Source of the DNA: Chrysopilus asiliformis
Lineage: Eukaryota > Arthropoda > Insecta > Diptera > Rhagionidae
Assembly: GCA_964034945.1 (NCBI GenBank)
Contig: OZ035960.1
Location: 33,100,368 to 33,164,367, forward strand
Length of the DNA: 64,000 nt
Reading direction: 5' to 3'
Each line of letters opens with the position of its first letter. The stretch's first letter is position 1. Below are positions 10,640 through 20,329 of the stretch, in pieces. The translations under genes and the position numbers were made by a program. A model generated the notes under the pieces. That model saw only the letters and a program-made list of their open reading frames with translations. It made no database searches and had not been told where the DNA came from.

Positions 10640-11440
10640 ATTTTACATATCCAAATTGTAGTAACATTATTGAAATTTCTGTTTTTTGATCAAATTCATT
10701 TGTTAAAAGGCATATACGAGTGAAGGACCTAAGTTTCGAAACTGATTTTTTCTTGTATTAATCTAATTTGTAAACATATTTCAGAGTTTCGTTATTTAAG
10801 TCCCTCACTGGTAATTCAATGACATAATTTACAGCAATAATTGATACAAATTTTCATTGAATCAAATTTTTATACCCCAACATAATTTCACGACTTTTCT
10901 GAATGTGTGGAATTGATTTTTCGATAAATACTGGTATGAGCGGAAATTGGCACAAATCTAGAATTACTTCGGAGCCTAATTGAAAATTTTATGAGTAAAC
11001 TATAGAAAACCATCAATCCTAAAATTATTATAAATCGAAAAAAAGCCTGAAATTACGCATCATTTTGTGAAACGCCCAAAAATAGATTTTAATATAAGAA
11101 AAGAAATTTGCCAGGCCCAATCGTCAAATACTCTATTTGATAGACAAAATGTTTATTTAAAAAATCCATTTGTATATGAGAAGGGGAAAGAAGTGGTCCA
11201 ATTGGATTTTGATGCATGGAACGGTTATGTAAAATCATGCTCTCAACACATCTTACATTTATAAATTTTTCAAGTTGACTTATCGGTTTTGAGAAAATAT
11301 AAAAAGTAAGAGGGGAAAAAGAGTGGTTCAATTGAATTTTTGCTGTGCAAATAAGTTATGTAAAATCAATATATCATATAGAGTATAAAAATTGTTTTTT
11401 TTTTCGCTGAAAATTATCGGGCATTTGATATAAATTGGAC
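10640..11440. other. AT-rich intergenic sequence
   Basis: A pair of similar tracts (GAGAAGGGGAAAGAAGTGGT near 11179 and AGAGGGGAAAAAGAGTGGTT near 11310) plus AAAATCATG/AAAATCAAT suggests an old HINE-type body with internal duplication, but no ends are visible. No gene. Confidence 0.4.
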
Positions 11441-11444
11441 AGTA

Positions 11445-11670
11445 CAGTAATCCCTCCAACTGCGCGGTAGATACGTTCCACAAAAAAGAGCGCGCAAACC
11501 GAAACCGCGCACTGTGAACCCTACTTTGTATGAAATTTTGGGGTTAGGAACATGTTTTATTAAACAAAAATTATAAAAAAACCGCGCAGTTCGAAATTTT
11601 GGTATTAAAAACTTAACCGCGCAGTTGCGAAACCGCGCAGTTGAAAACCGCGCAGTTGGAGGGACTACTG
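11445..11670. mobile_element. pogo/Tigger-like MITE, 226 bp
   Basis: Ends are CAGTAATCCCTCCAACTGCG and, from the right, CAGTAGTCCCTCCAACTGCG, with TA on both sides (11443-11444, 11671-11672). CAGT(A/T)-type ends with TA duplication are typical of pogo-group Tc1/mariner elements. The interior repeats ACCGCGCAGTT several times near the right end. No transposase. Confidence 0.8.
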
Positions 11671-11672
11671 TA

Positions 11673-12490
11673 CTTTAAGGTGTATGATACTAAAATCTTG
11701 GAGTTTCAGACATTTTTTTAGACATTTAAAGTTGTTTCCTTTTCACTAACATTTCGCTTACTGAACTGTTTTACCAGAATTTGCCCATCAAAAAAATTTG
11801 ACGACTAAAAAGTTTACCAGCTGGTACACCAGATAAAAGTCCCTGTGTGAGGGTCTGTCTACGAAATACACCACACTTTTAAGGGGAGGGAGGGGGGTAT
11901 GATTTAGTGGGATAGCAGTAATAAAATCCATACGAAAAATCGTGAAACCCTTGACAAGGTGGAGCGTTTGGGGGACGGGGTCCCTAAAAGACGAGAGTTT
12001 GCGTGGCGTATGTTATGGACAGCAATTTTAGTGAATAATTAAAAAAATCAGATAAGTAAAGAATTTAATATAAAGCCGCATACTATATGTAATTTCAAAA
12101 GGTTTAATACTAATACTAAACGACAGGGAAAGCACCTGGAGAAATATTTCAATTAATGGCTTCATAGAAAATGCATTCTCATTAGCAAAAGTATTTGTGG
12201 TGAAACACCAATTAAAGTGATAACAGGTAAGAACTAGTAGTCACCTAATAATATGATCCGCAACGATAAAAGTTCACTAGACAGAATCGAATAAGATATA
12301 AACTTGTTATCGAAGGTCAAGTTAAATTGTTTTCGGCATTGTTACATATCAATTTTATTCTTTCTGAAAGCCCAACGGACTGGTTCGGGGAAAGCAGCAT
12401 AAGAACAGGAACTGATGGCAGCGGCACGCACTTATACGAGTATATATGATAATTTCTTTATTTTTTATGTTTTGTATTTTATGCACTTTT
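11673..12490. other. Intergenic region upstream of the plus-strand cuticle-type gene
   Basis: AT-rich with no exon seen. A short GC-richer stretch at 11870-12010 (GGGGAGGGAGGGG) has no recognisable content. The upstream regulatory region of the gene at 12605 should lie in its right part. Confidence 0.4.
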
Positions 12491-12498
12491 CTTCATGG

Positions 12499-12540
12499 TA
12501 TAAAAGACACAGTGGCTATCAATTTGGTATCAAAAGCAGT
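12499..12540 (+). promoter_or_regulatory. Core promoter of plus-strand cuticle-type gene
   Basis: TATAAAAG (12499-12506) and, 30 bases after its start, ATCAAAAGCAGT (12529-12540), a variant of the ATCAGAAACAGTT element found in the three minus-strand paralogs. The ATG is 65 bases further on. Confidence 0.75.
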
Positions 12541-12604
12541 ACACAACTGTCTCAAATAACATCTCCATCTCGAGGTTAAACATTTAAAAAAAATCTAATT
12601 CAAC

Positions 12605-12998
12605 ATGAAGGTAATTATCGCTTTAATCAGGATATTAATTTTACATAATTGGTGTTGATTAAAAAAATGATTTTTTTTTGCAGTTCGCAATCATCGTAGT
12701 CATGTTGGCCTTGGCCTGTGGAGTTCAATCATCAAGTTTGGCATACTCTCTTCTGCGTTCTCCCCTCACCTATACTTCAGTGAGTGGACCAGCTCTCGTA
12801 GCCTCCCCATACTACTCTGCACCAATCATCCATGAGCCAATCCTTCGTGCCGCCCCAATTTTCCACGCTCCAACACTTTTGGCTGCCGAGGGTAGTTACA
12901 TCGCCAAGACACGTGGATCCCTCCACACCGCTCCCCTGCCAGGACACTTGAACTCCGCTGCTTCGATCAACCTCGAACCAGCACCAGGAACCTTTTAA
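12605..12998 (+). CDS. Secreted cuticle-type protein, 106 aa
   Basis: Exons 12605-12610 (ATGAAG) and 12684-12998; the intron has GTAATT at the donor and a TTTTTTTTTGCAG acceptor. The protein starts MKFAIIVVMLALACGVQSS, a signal peptide, followed by a short Ala/Pro/Tyr/Ser-rich region (LVASPYYSAPIIHEP, RAAPIFHAP). It ends with the shared module AEGSYIAKTRGSLHTAPLPG, HLNSAASINLEPAPGTF. Shorter and more diverged than the two near-identical minus-strand copies. AATAAA at 13133-13138 is a likely polyadenylation signal. A structural role in cuticle is inferred from composition, the tiny first exon and clustering. Transcribed opposite to its neighbours on both sides. Confidence 0.88.
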
Positions 12999-13458
12999 AT
13001 TTTTTTAAATTTTCTAAATCTCAGGATAAACTGTCGTTATAAGTTTTACATTGTGGTTTTTTGTACAGTCAATATTTAAAAAAAATATATAACTAATGGA
13101 TTCTTAAACAAAATCGTCTTTTTTTAATATAAAATAAAACGTTCAATATTGCCAGGTTGAAAATACTGTGTTGGAATTTTATTATTTATTAATTAATAAT
13201 TTTAAAGAAGTATAGAACAAAAACAAAAATGTTTCGTTTTTAGATAAAAAATCGAAAAATAAAAAGGAAAAAAATTTATGTATGGGTTTGGCCTTTCAAA
13301 TGAAAGCAAGATAAAAGCATTGAAAATTTTTGAAAATCAAATTTTTCTTTTTGCTTTTATTTTTGAAGCCAAATCCCTACGAAAAATTATTATTTTTTCT
13401 CATCTTTAGTAACCTTTTCAAGCCTGTTTTAACTTTCTTCTGCTATAAAGGGAAAGTA

Positions 13459-13790
13459 AAGGGTCTTTCAACAAGGCCATAACAATTTTGTCTTTCAATA
13501 AAAACGCACCTTAAAACTTTTTTTATGATCTGGCAATGCTAAAACGTTAGTCAAGGTTTACATTTTTTATTTTTAAGATTTTTTCTAGGTTTACATGTCA
13601 CACAGCTGGTCAAACAATTGATCTATTGAAGGAGAAGTTCGGTAATCGTGTAATCTCGAGAAATGGTCCCGTCGAATGGCCACCTCGCTCATGCGATTTA
13701 ACGCCGTTGGATTTCTTTTTATGGGGTTATGTTAAGTCGTTGGTTTATGCCAACAAGCCAACAACGTTAGAGGAGCTCAGGAACAATATC
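13459..13790 (+). pseudogene. mariner fragment with transposase remnants, fused to HINE-A
   Basis: Begins at a TA site with the terminal sequence GGGTCTTTCAACAAGG shared with the deleted mariner at 45405. From 13629 the transposase C-terminal part is readable: NRVISRNGPVEWPPRSC, then DLTPLDFFLWGYVKSLVYAN and KPTTLEELRNNI, a mariner signature around the last catalytic region. The N-terminal half and most of the catalytic core are missing. The reading stops at 13789, where the sequence switches within NNIV into a (GTCY)n tract. Confidence 0.8.
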
Positions 13791-14200
13791 GTCCGTCTGT
13801 CTGTCCGTCTGTGGCGCGGATTGCGGGCGCACGGATTGAGCTAGAGACTTTAAATTTTGCGTGGATCCGTTTTTCGTAAAATGCGAGGCTAAGTTCGTTA
13901 ACGGGCAAAAATGGACCATTAGGGGGGGTACCCCCATACGAACGAAATCGTTTTTTGCGAATATCTCAAAAACGGTGCATCTTATCAAAAAAGTCCAAGA
14001 AAAAAAGTTATTTAGGATATGATTCTACATAAAACTCCCATACATCAAAATCCAATTGGAATAAATTTTAAAAAATCTTATTGGAAAGTTTGACTTCAAA
14101 ATGGAATTTTGGTACAACTGTTCCAATTTTGATACGAATATCACCATACGGGTCTCCAATGATTGCCAGATAGGCAATTATAGCTTTTGTTATGTTTTTT
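13788..14200 (+). mobile_element. HINE-A copy joined to mariner remnant
   Basis: Starts within the (GTCC/GTCT)n tract (13789-13811) and runs through the conserved body to the 3' hairpin (ATTGCCAGATAGGCAAT, one mismatch) and TATAGCTTTTGTTATG. The 5' half is absent; the junction with mariner is abrupt. Confidence 0.8.
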
Positions 14201-14358
14201 AAATGCTTTCTGGAACCATTTTCAACGAAAAAAAGTCATGATTATTGATTTATTGCCTGGTCCACAAGGGGTTAAAATCAGTCTACATATAAAAATGAAC
14301 CTTTTTTTGGAGAGAAATTGAATAATCTTTTCAAAATTGGGGGAGCGATTTTGATCAG

Positions 14359-14487
14359 GGGGCCTATTATGGAATACGATCGTAATCGTAACGATCAGAA
14401 ATTGTGTGTTGTTGTTAGTGTTTTATACTAACAACAACAGGCAAATGCCAATCGTTACGATTACGATCGTATTCCATAATAGACCCC
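14359..14487. mobile_element. Palindromic MITE, 129 bp, CAG target duplication
   Basis: Arms GGGGCCTATTATGGAATACG and its near-perfect complement at the right end; CAG on both sides (14356-14358, 14488-14490). CAG fits the CWG targets known for some PIF/Harbinger groups. The centre TGTTGTTGTTAGTG..CTAACAACAACA is the same as in the element at 1696, whose arms are unrelated. Confidence 0.7.
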
Positions 14488-14489
14488 CA

Positions 14490-15150
14490 GTTTTGAACAA
14501 AATGAACCAAATCCAACTGCTCCTCTAAGTTAAGGTTGCGAATGGCTTGGTTCAATAAATTCTCTTATCACACTCGATTTTTGATTTAAAAAAACCCCAT
14601 TGCTGTTTTGTCACATCGCAAATAATTTTTCTCAAATTTTGAAAAACTTTTCCGTGACGAAGGATTTATTATAAATATTTGAACATGTTTTTAAAACCGT
14701 AGTTATGTTTTCTAAGTTTAAGAACACTAAACTTTAAGAACACTGGAAATGCATCCTAAATTATTAAGTTGAAAACAAGCGTTTTCATCTGCAATGCTTA
14801 TTTTTTATTTTTTTTTGCTTCAAATTCAGATTTTTTAACGCCTCTATTATGTTTGGGTCATTCCATGAAATTTAACCAAAATTCTCGTTATTAAAAATTC
14901 TGTGAATTCAAATTTCTTTTGGACAGTGGAGCACAGTGAAACGCTTATTGCGAAGATCATGTATAAATTGTAATTTACGATTATTTTTTATGCATTATAA
15001 GGGGAAATACACGTGGGTCATTTTATGATCCCAAACATTCTATTTGTGTGCATTTTTTGAACATAATAGAACGGTTAATATCATTAAAATAAACAAAAAT
15101 AAAGAGCAATTTTTTTCACATCAACTTTTATTTATTTCTTTCAAAATAAT
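14490..15150. other. AT-rich intergenic sequence
   Basis: No exon or repeat boundary recognised; contains the 3' flank of the cuticle-type gene copy 2. Confidence 0.5.
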
Positions 15151-15155
15151 CACAT

Positions 15156-15829
15156 TTACCAGGTGCCTGGTGCTGGTTCCTCATTGATGGATGCCACGGA
15201 GTTTAAGTGTCCTGGCAGAGGAGCGGTGTGAAGGGATCCACGGGTCTTTGCGATGTAACCACCCTCAGCGGCCAAAAGAGCTGGTGCATGGACAATTGGA
15301 GCGGCGCGGTAGAGGGGCGCATGATGTACAATTGGGCCTGCAGAGTAGACAGCTGGGGATGCGGCAATTATCGATGGACCACTGACGGCGGTGTAGGAGA
15401 GGGGAGACGACACATAGGTCGAATAAGCCAATCCAGATGATTCAACACCATAGGCGAAAGCCAACATGACTACGAAGATAGCGAACTGCAAAAATTTTTT
15501 AAATTTAATTAATATAATTTGATACAAAATTAATCCAGATCAATGTCGTAAGAGTTGAAGACACTGAGGAGTTAAGCCTAAACCCCAATTATGCGTTCGT
15601 GCGTGCGGCATGATTTTGTTCTGGCATCTAGTAGTTGTCACCGCGTCTAAAAGTAGAAACTGAGCCTACCCTACGCGGCACGGACGCGGCAACGCGTCTG
15701 AGCAACGCGCAATTATACATTTACTCATATAAATGCGTAGTTTTTACCTTCACCGCGTGGGTGCCGCACGCATGAACGCGTAGTTGGGGTTTAGGCTTTA
15801 ACGATGGATGAAAAGTAATTTACCTTCAT
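15156..15829 (-). CDS. Secreted cuticle-type protein, 111 aa (copy 2)
   Basis: Exons 15829-15824 (ATGAAG) and 15485-15156 on the minus strand. The coding sequence differs from copy 1 (9912) by one synonymous base that I can see (near 15192), giving the same 111-residue protein with signal peptide, VHHAP/AAPIVHAP repeats and the TRGSLHTAPLPGH...EPAPGTW end. The intron is homologous to that of copy 1 but carries a 223-bp MITE plus duplicated TTA. Homology stops at the stop codon on one side and just upstream of the ATG on the other. The promoter has TATAAAAC (15935-15928) and ATCAGAAACAGTT (15905-15893). Role as for copy 1. Confidence 0.87.
15575..15797. mobile_element. MITE, 223 bp, in the intron of cuticle-type copy 2
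   Basis: Inverted repeats of about 35 bases start AGCCTAAACCCCAA at both ends; TTA flanks both sides (15572-15574, 15798-15800). The paralogous intron at 9912-10357 has a single TTA at the same place and no insert, so boundaries and duplication are confirmed by an empty site. PIF/Harbinger-type by duplication. Confidence 0.9.
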
Positions 15830-15892
15830 GTTGAAAATTTGTGGTAAATTATTGATTAGTGATTAAAGGAGAACTTTTAATTTGCAGTATAA

Positions 15893-15935
15893 AACTGTTT
15901 CTGATAAGATTCCAAGAATTTCTTGGTGTTTTATA
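15893..15935 (-). promoter_or_regulatory. Core promoter of cuticle-type gene copy 2
   Basis: Minus strand TATAAAAC at 15935-15928 and ATCAGAAACAGTT at 15905-15893, 30 bases apart as in the paralogs. Outside this pair the sequence differs from that of copy 1. Confidence 0.65.
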
Positions 15936-15939
15936 TTCA

Positions 15940-16490
15940 CCAAGCCTTTACTTTTTACCCTTACCATAAATTTTTCATGAAACCGGTCACCGTAATCCAT
16001 TTAGTTACAACTTTTTACAACACAGTGAGTGCATATTCATATATCTAGAAAATCACATGATTATGGAGATTTTATTTACACAGTTTGCTAAAGAAATAAA
16101 TAAAACTAGGCATTTTTTTTTAAATAAATAAAAAATTGAATTTCATTTATTAACACATTTGCAGGAGTATCCAATATATTGATAAACAACAAAACTTTTC
16201 GCAATATTATTTTGTTTAATATTTTACAAAATATATCAGATACAAAAAATTATTTCTATTATGTAAAATATATACATTTTAATGTGAAAAAAGAAGCTTT
16301 TCTCTTTGCTACAGTAAGGAAGTTTGAAAGTTTTTGTTAGGAAATCAATCCATCGGTGGTGGTTTTGTCACGTTGCTTGGAAAAAAGAAAAGTTTTTTTT
16401 TCTATAGAAGTTCAGGAAAGTCAGAAGAAATATCATAGGCCCTCGAGTATTTTTTGTTGGTTGATTAAAAAAAATGTTTTTTTTGGTTCT
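15940..16490. other. AT-rich spacer between cuticle-type genes
   Basis: No gene or repeat boundary seen. It holds the upstream flank of copy 2 and the 3' flank of the next gene. Confidence 0.45.
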
Positions 16491-16501
16491 AATTGCGTAA
16501 T

Positions 16502-17203
16502 TTACAAAGTTCCTGGTGCTGGTTCAAGATTGATCGAAGCAGCTGAGTTGATGTGTCCTGGAAGGGGAGCGGTGTGGATGGCACCTCGGGTTTGGGCAAC
16601 ATAACTTCCTTCATGGGCAACAATGGCGGCTGGGGCGTGGTGAACGATAGCTGGGATGTGGGCGGCATGAGCGTGGGCGTGGGTGTGGACTGCAACAGCA
16701 GCTGGCAAGTGGGCGTGAACATCATAGTGTGCTGGGCCATGAACAGCATAGTGTGCTGGGGCGGCGGCTAAGAGGTGTGGTCCACTAACAGCTGTGTAGG
16801 AAAGTGGGGCACCAATATAGGGATAGGGCAAAAGTCCTGATTGAGCACCAGCGGCCAGGGCCAACATGACTACGGCAATAACGAACTGGAAAAGAAAAAT
16901 ACATTATTAATTTCTTGCATGGTAAATTCAACAACTATTAGAGCGTTAATAAGTAAAATAAACATTTTGTAAATAATTAATTTTCCAAATAGTGTTCTCC
17001 TCGCTAAATCGTGTTAACAAAAGTTGTTTTTAGATAAATTATCCTTCAACCAGTGAAAATCCAATAAAATCACTAATTTTGCACAAGTTTTGTGAGTCCT
17101 TTTCTTGTTACAAAAATCAACAATTTAGTATGTTTTACTGTCGATCACTTAATTTAACACTAAAAGTCCACAAGATAGTTTTTAAAAATTTATCTACCTT
17201 CAT
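16502..17203 (-). CDS. Secreted His/Ala-rich cuticle-type protein, 129 aa
   Basis: Exons 17203-17198 (ATGAAG) and 16885-16502 on the minus strand, with a larger intron (312 bp). The signal peptide MKFVIAVVMLALAAGAQS is followed by PLSYTAVSGPHLL as in the paralogs, then a distinctive His/Ala stretch (VAVHTHAHAHAAHIPAIVHH). The shared end follows: HEGSYVAQTRGAIHTAPLPG, HINSAASINLEPAPGTL. The His-rich insert is the main difference from the other three and could affect metal or pH-dependent behaviour; that is inference. Promoter at 17269-17311. Confidence 0.87.
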
Positions 17204-17268
17204 GTTGATGATTGGTTTTTTTGTAAATTACTGTTTTACGATATTAGAACTTAACACGTTGGATTGTC

Positions 17269-17311
17269 AACTGTTTCTGATGCTGATCTGAATTTCTAAC
17301 GGCCTTTTATA
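17269..17311 (-). promoter_or_regulatory. Core promoter of His/Ala-rich cuticle-type gene
   Basis: Minus strand TATAAAAG (17311-17304) and GATCAGCATCAGAAACAGTT (17288-17269). The 20-base block is identical to that of copy 1 although the genes are otherwise diverged outside the coding region. Confidence 0.75.
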
Positions 17312-17319
17312 CAAATCGA

Positions 17320-19120
17320 GATCAATCCGATCACCTCAAGTTACCTGCTATCCGGTAAACAAGAGCATTTTCTAATAGCATAAAATTTCTCAAGATTCAG
17401 ATTAACACCCAACTATTGGTAAATATGGTTCAGCTCCTTTGTAGTCTAATCAACATACCGGTAAATTGCAGTAATCGTAATAAAAGCATTATTGAATAAA
17501 TAAACACATTTACAATAATAGTAATAATAATAGTTAACAATAATTTTACACTCAAGTCAGTATCAATAATAAATAATTAAAAAAAAAATAATAATTCCAC
17601 AGTTAAATGGACAATGCGGTATCTCCATATGTAGCCACCTAGATTAGCCATTAGCCAGGGCGTTTCCCATTCTTATGGCAATCTTGTATCTATAGATATC
17701 CACCAGTTGTCACCTTAGCTAAATAGCTGCTACCTTGTAGCTGTTAGTGGCAATTCATGCTAAGACCCGTCAGCTTCATTATAGGAGACCAACACAATCG
17801 CGTATTGGGGCTTAAATTATGGTTAATAACACCAGGCCAAGTGTTTCTTTTCCGACTTGAGATCAGTGTAACTAAAAGGCTTAAGATACGGATAAGTTTA
17901 AAATAGATCTCAAAGTGCAGATCGGAGAAACCAGAACAGCCTACAACGACCTTTGGTAGGCTCACCGTCAATCGTCATCTATTCATACGTAATATTTGTC
18001 AGGTAGTCAAATATAAGATGTAAGCGTCCGCCGCCAGGTGAATGTTGTCTTCGGCAAAGGCATTTGACATTGAAATATTTCTTTAAAGGCTTTTTTAGAC
18101 GCATATGATGCGAACCGCAACTATATAGCCATAATTGTTACTGCTGTGGTTTGCTGTATTTCAGTGGCAATGCAAAGTGCGTAATCGACTTTAGGTCAAA
18201 TTACGTTACGCCAAAGATTAAACATATTGTCGTTTGACAAGTTCTGTAAAATGGATCTGTGGATTGTATAATTTCTGGTAAATGCTTGCCAATTTGTCTG
18301 TTAAGGTCTTAACAGATGTAAGTAATATTAGCATAATTGAATGTTTGGTGGCATTGTTGATGTGAGTTTAAACTGTTTAGATAGATTTTACCAAGGAAAT
18401 ACGATCATTTTATCTATTATTATCATTAAACAATTGTTCTTGATAATAATTGGAGAGATAATTATATTTAATTAAAATATCTAAGAATTTGATCACAGTA
18501 TTTTTTATAATTACAATAACCTGATAAATATTAGTTGGGACCATAAAAAGCAGAAAAAAAATCTGCAAATTTCAATACATCGTTAAAATATATCAGCTGA
18601 GGGTTTTTAAGACTAACTGGATTTCTACACATATGTATATTATACATAACAACATTACGCAAAATTAAAGGCGGAAATAGATTTTAAATTTTAGGAGTCC
18701 CAAAAATATACTGTAAAAAATTAATTTTTAACCTGTCTTTGTTTCAATAGTGTTAAAAAAAATTTAAAGGACAATTTAAATTATTTATTTTTCGCCTTTT
18801 ACCGTAAATCTATATATTTTACCGTTATCAAGATATTTCAGATTTCGTAAAAAAAAATTATATACGAGCTTGCAAGTACCTGGCGTTTCTCTGGTAATAA
18901 TAAATTTTTGAATATGAAAAAAAAAATATTTTTTTTAAAACGTATTTTGATATATACAAAAATTAAGCAAGAATTATATTTCAAATAATATTTTTTCATA
19001 AATTTTTCGATTTTACGCACTGTTTTCAAGAAAATCGCAAATATTTTTCCACGTGCTTGGGAGAAAGGGAATCGAGTGAATTCCCCTAGCGCTGGACATT
19101 TAAAGTTTTTGTATTTTATG
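17320..19120. other. AT-rich intergenic sequence
   Basis: No exon with splice support and no repeat ends recognised. 17600-18100 is less AT-rich, but its open frame (17744-17971, minus) has no recognisable domain. Confidence 0.45.
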
Positions 19121-19125
19121 TAACA

Positions 19126-19810
19126 CTAGCTTACATACCCGTCGTTGCCGGGTTAAGTTTTTTTGTATAAGTTTTAGAGTACGAAGAAAACCGGAAAGAA
19201 CGTAAAAACTTTTGAGAAAAATCTTATCCTTGCAGGACTCTCCGTTGCGAGTTAGTCTAACACCAGATTCGTGATCAGCGATCCCGAAAACCCCCGAGTG
19301 AAACTTGCCAGCCTCCTATTGAGCAAGATTCATGGCGAAAATCACGGTTTAAAAACACCCAAAACCCTTTTACCCTCCCCCCCTTCCCTTTACCACTTTA
19401 GCGGTAAAATTTCGGAAAACTCCGACTTAGTGAGCGCCTACGTGATGGTTGGGACCTACTGTGGAAGTTTCAAGTTTCAAGTTTCTAGCTTCAGGGGTTG
19501 GGGCTGGGCGTTGATGAGTCAGTCAGTCAGTCAATCAGGTTAAACGATTTTATATATGAGGCGTTAAAAGCTAGAGTGGACCAACCCACATAATCGAATT
19601 TTTGAAGTTTTTCCACTCTGTACTATTATTGACTGAAAATTTTTGGAAAAAAAAATCTGTGGACTTTATTACTCAATGTTGAAACGTGTTTCGGTGCATC
19701 CAAACATTTTTATCTAAAAACTCACTCGCAATAGTGATTCAAACACAAAAAAATTCACTATTTCGACATGTGGGTTGGTCCACTCTAGCTTTTAACGCCT
19801 CATATATAGA
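19126..19810 (-). mobile_element. Non-autonomous Helitron (minus) with nested MITE
   Basis: On the minus strand the 5' end TCTATATAT starts at 19810 after A, and the 3' end is the hairpin CCCG-GCAACGA-CGGG followed by TATGTAAGCTAG, ending at 19126 before T. The interior resembles the copy at 8695. A 244-bp MITE splits it near its 5' end. Confidence 0.75.
19558..19801. mobile_element. MITE, 244 bp, 34-bp perfect inverted repeats
   Basis: Ends GAGGCGTTAAAAGCTAGAGT...and the exact complement at the right (34 of 34). Inserted in TATATAT of the Helitron 5' end, so the target duplication (AT/TA-rich) cannot be sized exactly. Confidence 0.85.
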
Positions 19811-20054
19811 TATGTTGAAAATCCATATAATAGTTTCGAAGATTGCGAAAGAGGGGGTGGGGTGTAGGAGTATATAGGAGTGGTTTCGGTGGGCGAAAAT
19901 TTTCCTCGACAGATAACATTTCCAACACTAAAAACCGTATAAAAATCCATTCAGTAGTTCGGGATATCGAAGGAGAGGGAGTTCGCATCACGTAGAGGGG
20001 AGTGGTTTGAGTAGGCGAAAAGTTTAGTTTATGATAAACCTGTCCAACACTCAA

Positions 20055-20310
20055 AACCGTATTTAATTCCCTTCAGTGGTTCAGAAGATGACAAGCGAGG
20101 GGTAAAAGGGAAGCCTATACCAGGACTACACCTACACTGCAAACCGTATTCAAATCCCTTCAGTGGTTCAGAAGATGACAGGCGAGGGGTAAAAGGGAAG
20201 CCGATACCAGGACTACACCTACACTGCAAACCGTATTTAAATCCCTTCAGTGGTTCAGAATATGACAGGCGAGGGGTAAAAGGGAAGCCGATCCCAGGAC
20301 TACACCTACA
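20055..20310. repeat. Tandem repeat, about 87-bp unit, three copies
   Basis: Units start at about 20055, 20141 and 20228 with AAACCGTATT(T/C)AA(A/T)TCCC and contain TTCAGTGGTTCAGAA and AGGGGTAAAAGGGAAGCC. A looser relative precedes them (19930-20050). The minus frame 20029-20229 is this repeat, not a gene. Confidence 0.8.
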
Positions 20311-20329
20311 TGAACATATATGTATATAA

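Noticed and set aside
20029..20229. ORF with repeated QCRCSPGIGFPFTPRLSSSE
   Set aside because: It is the 87-bp tandem repeat translated (29 codons per unit), without a start context or homolog that I know.
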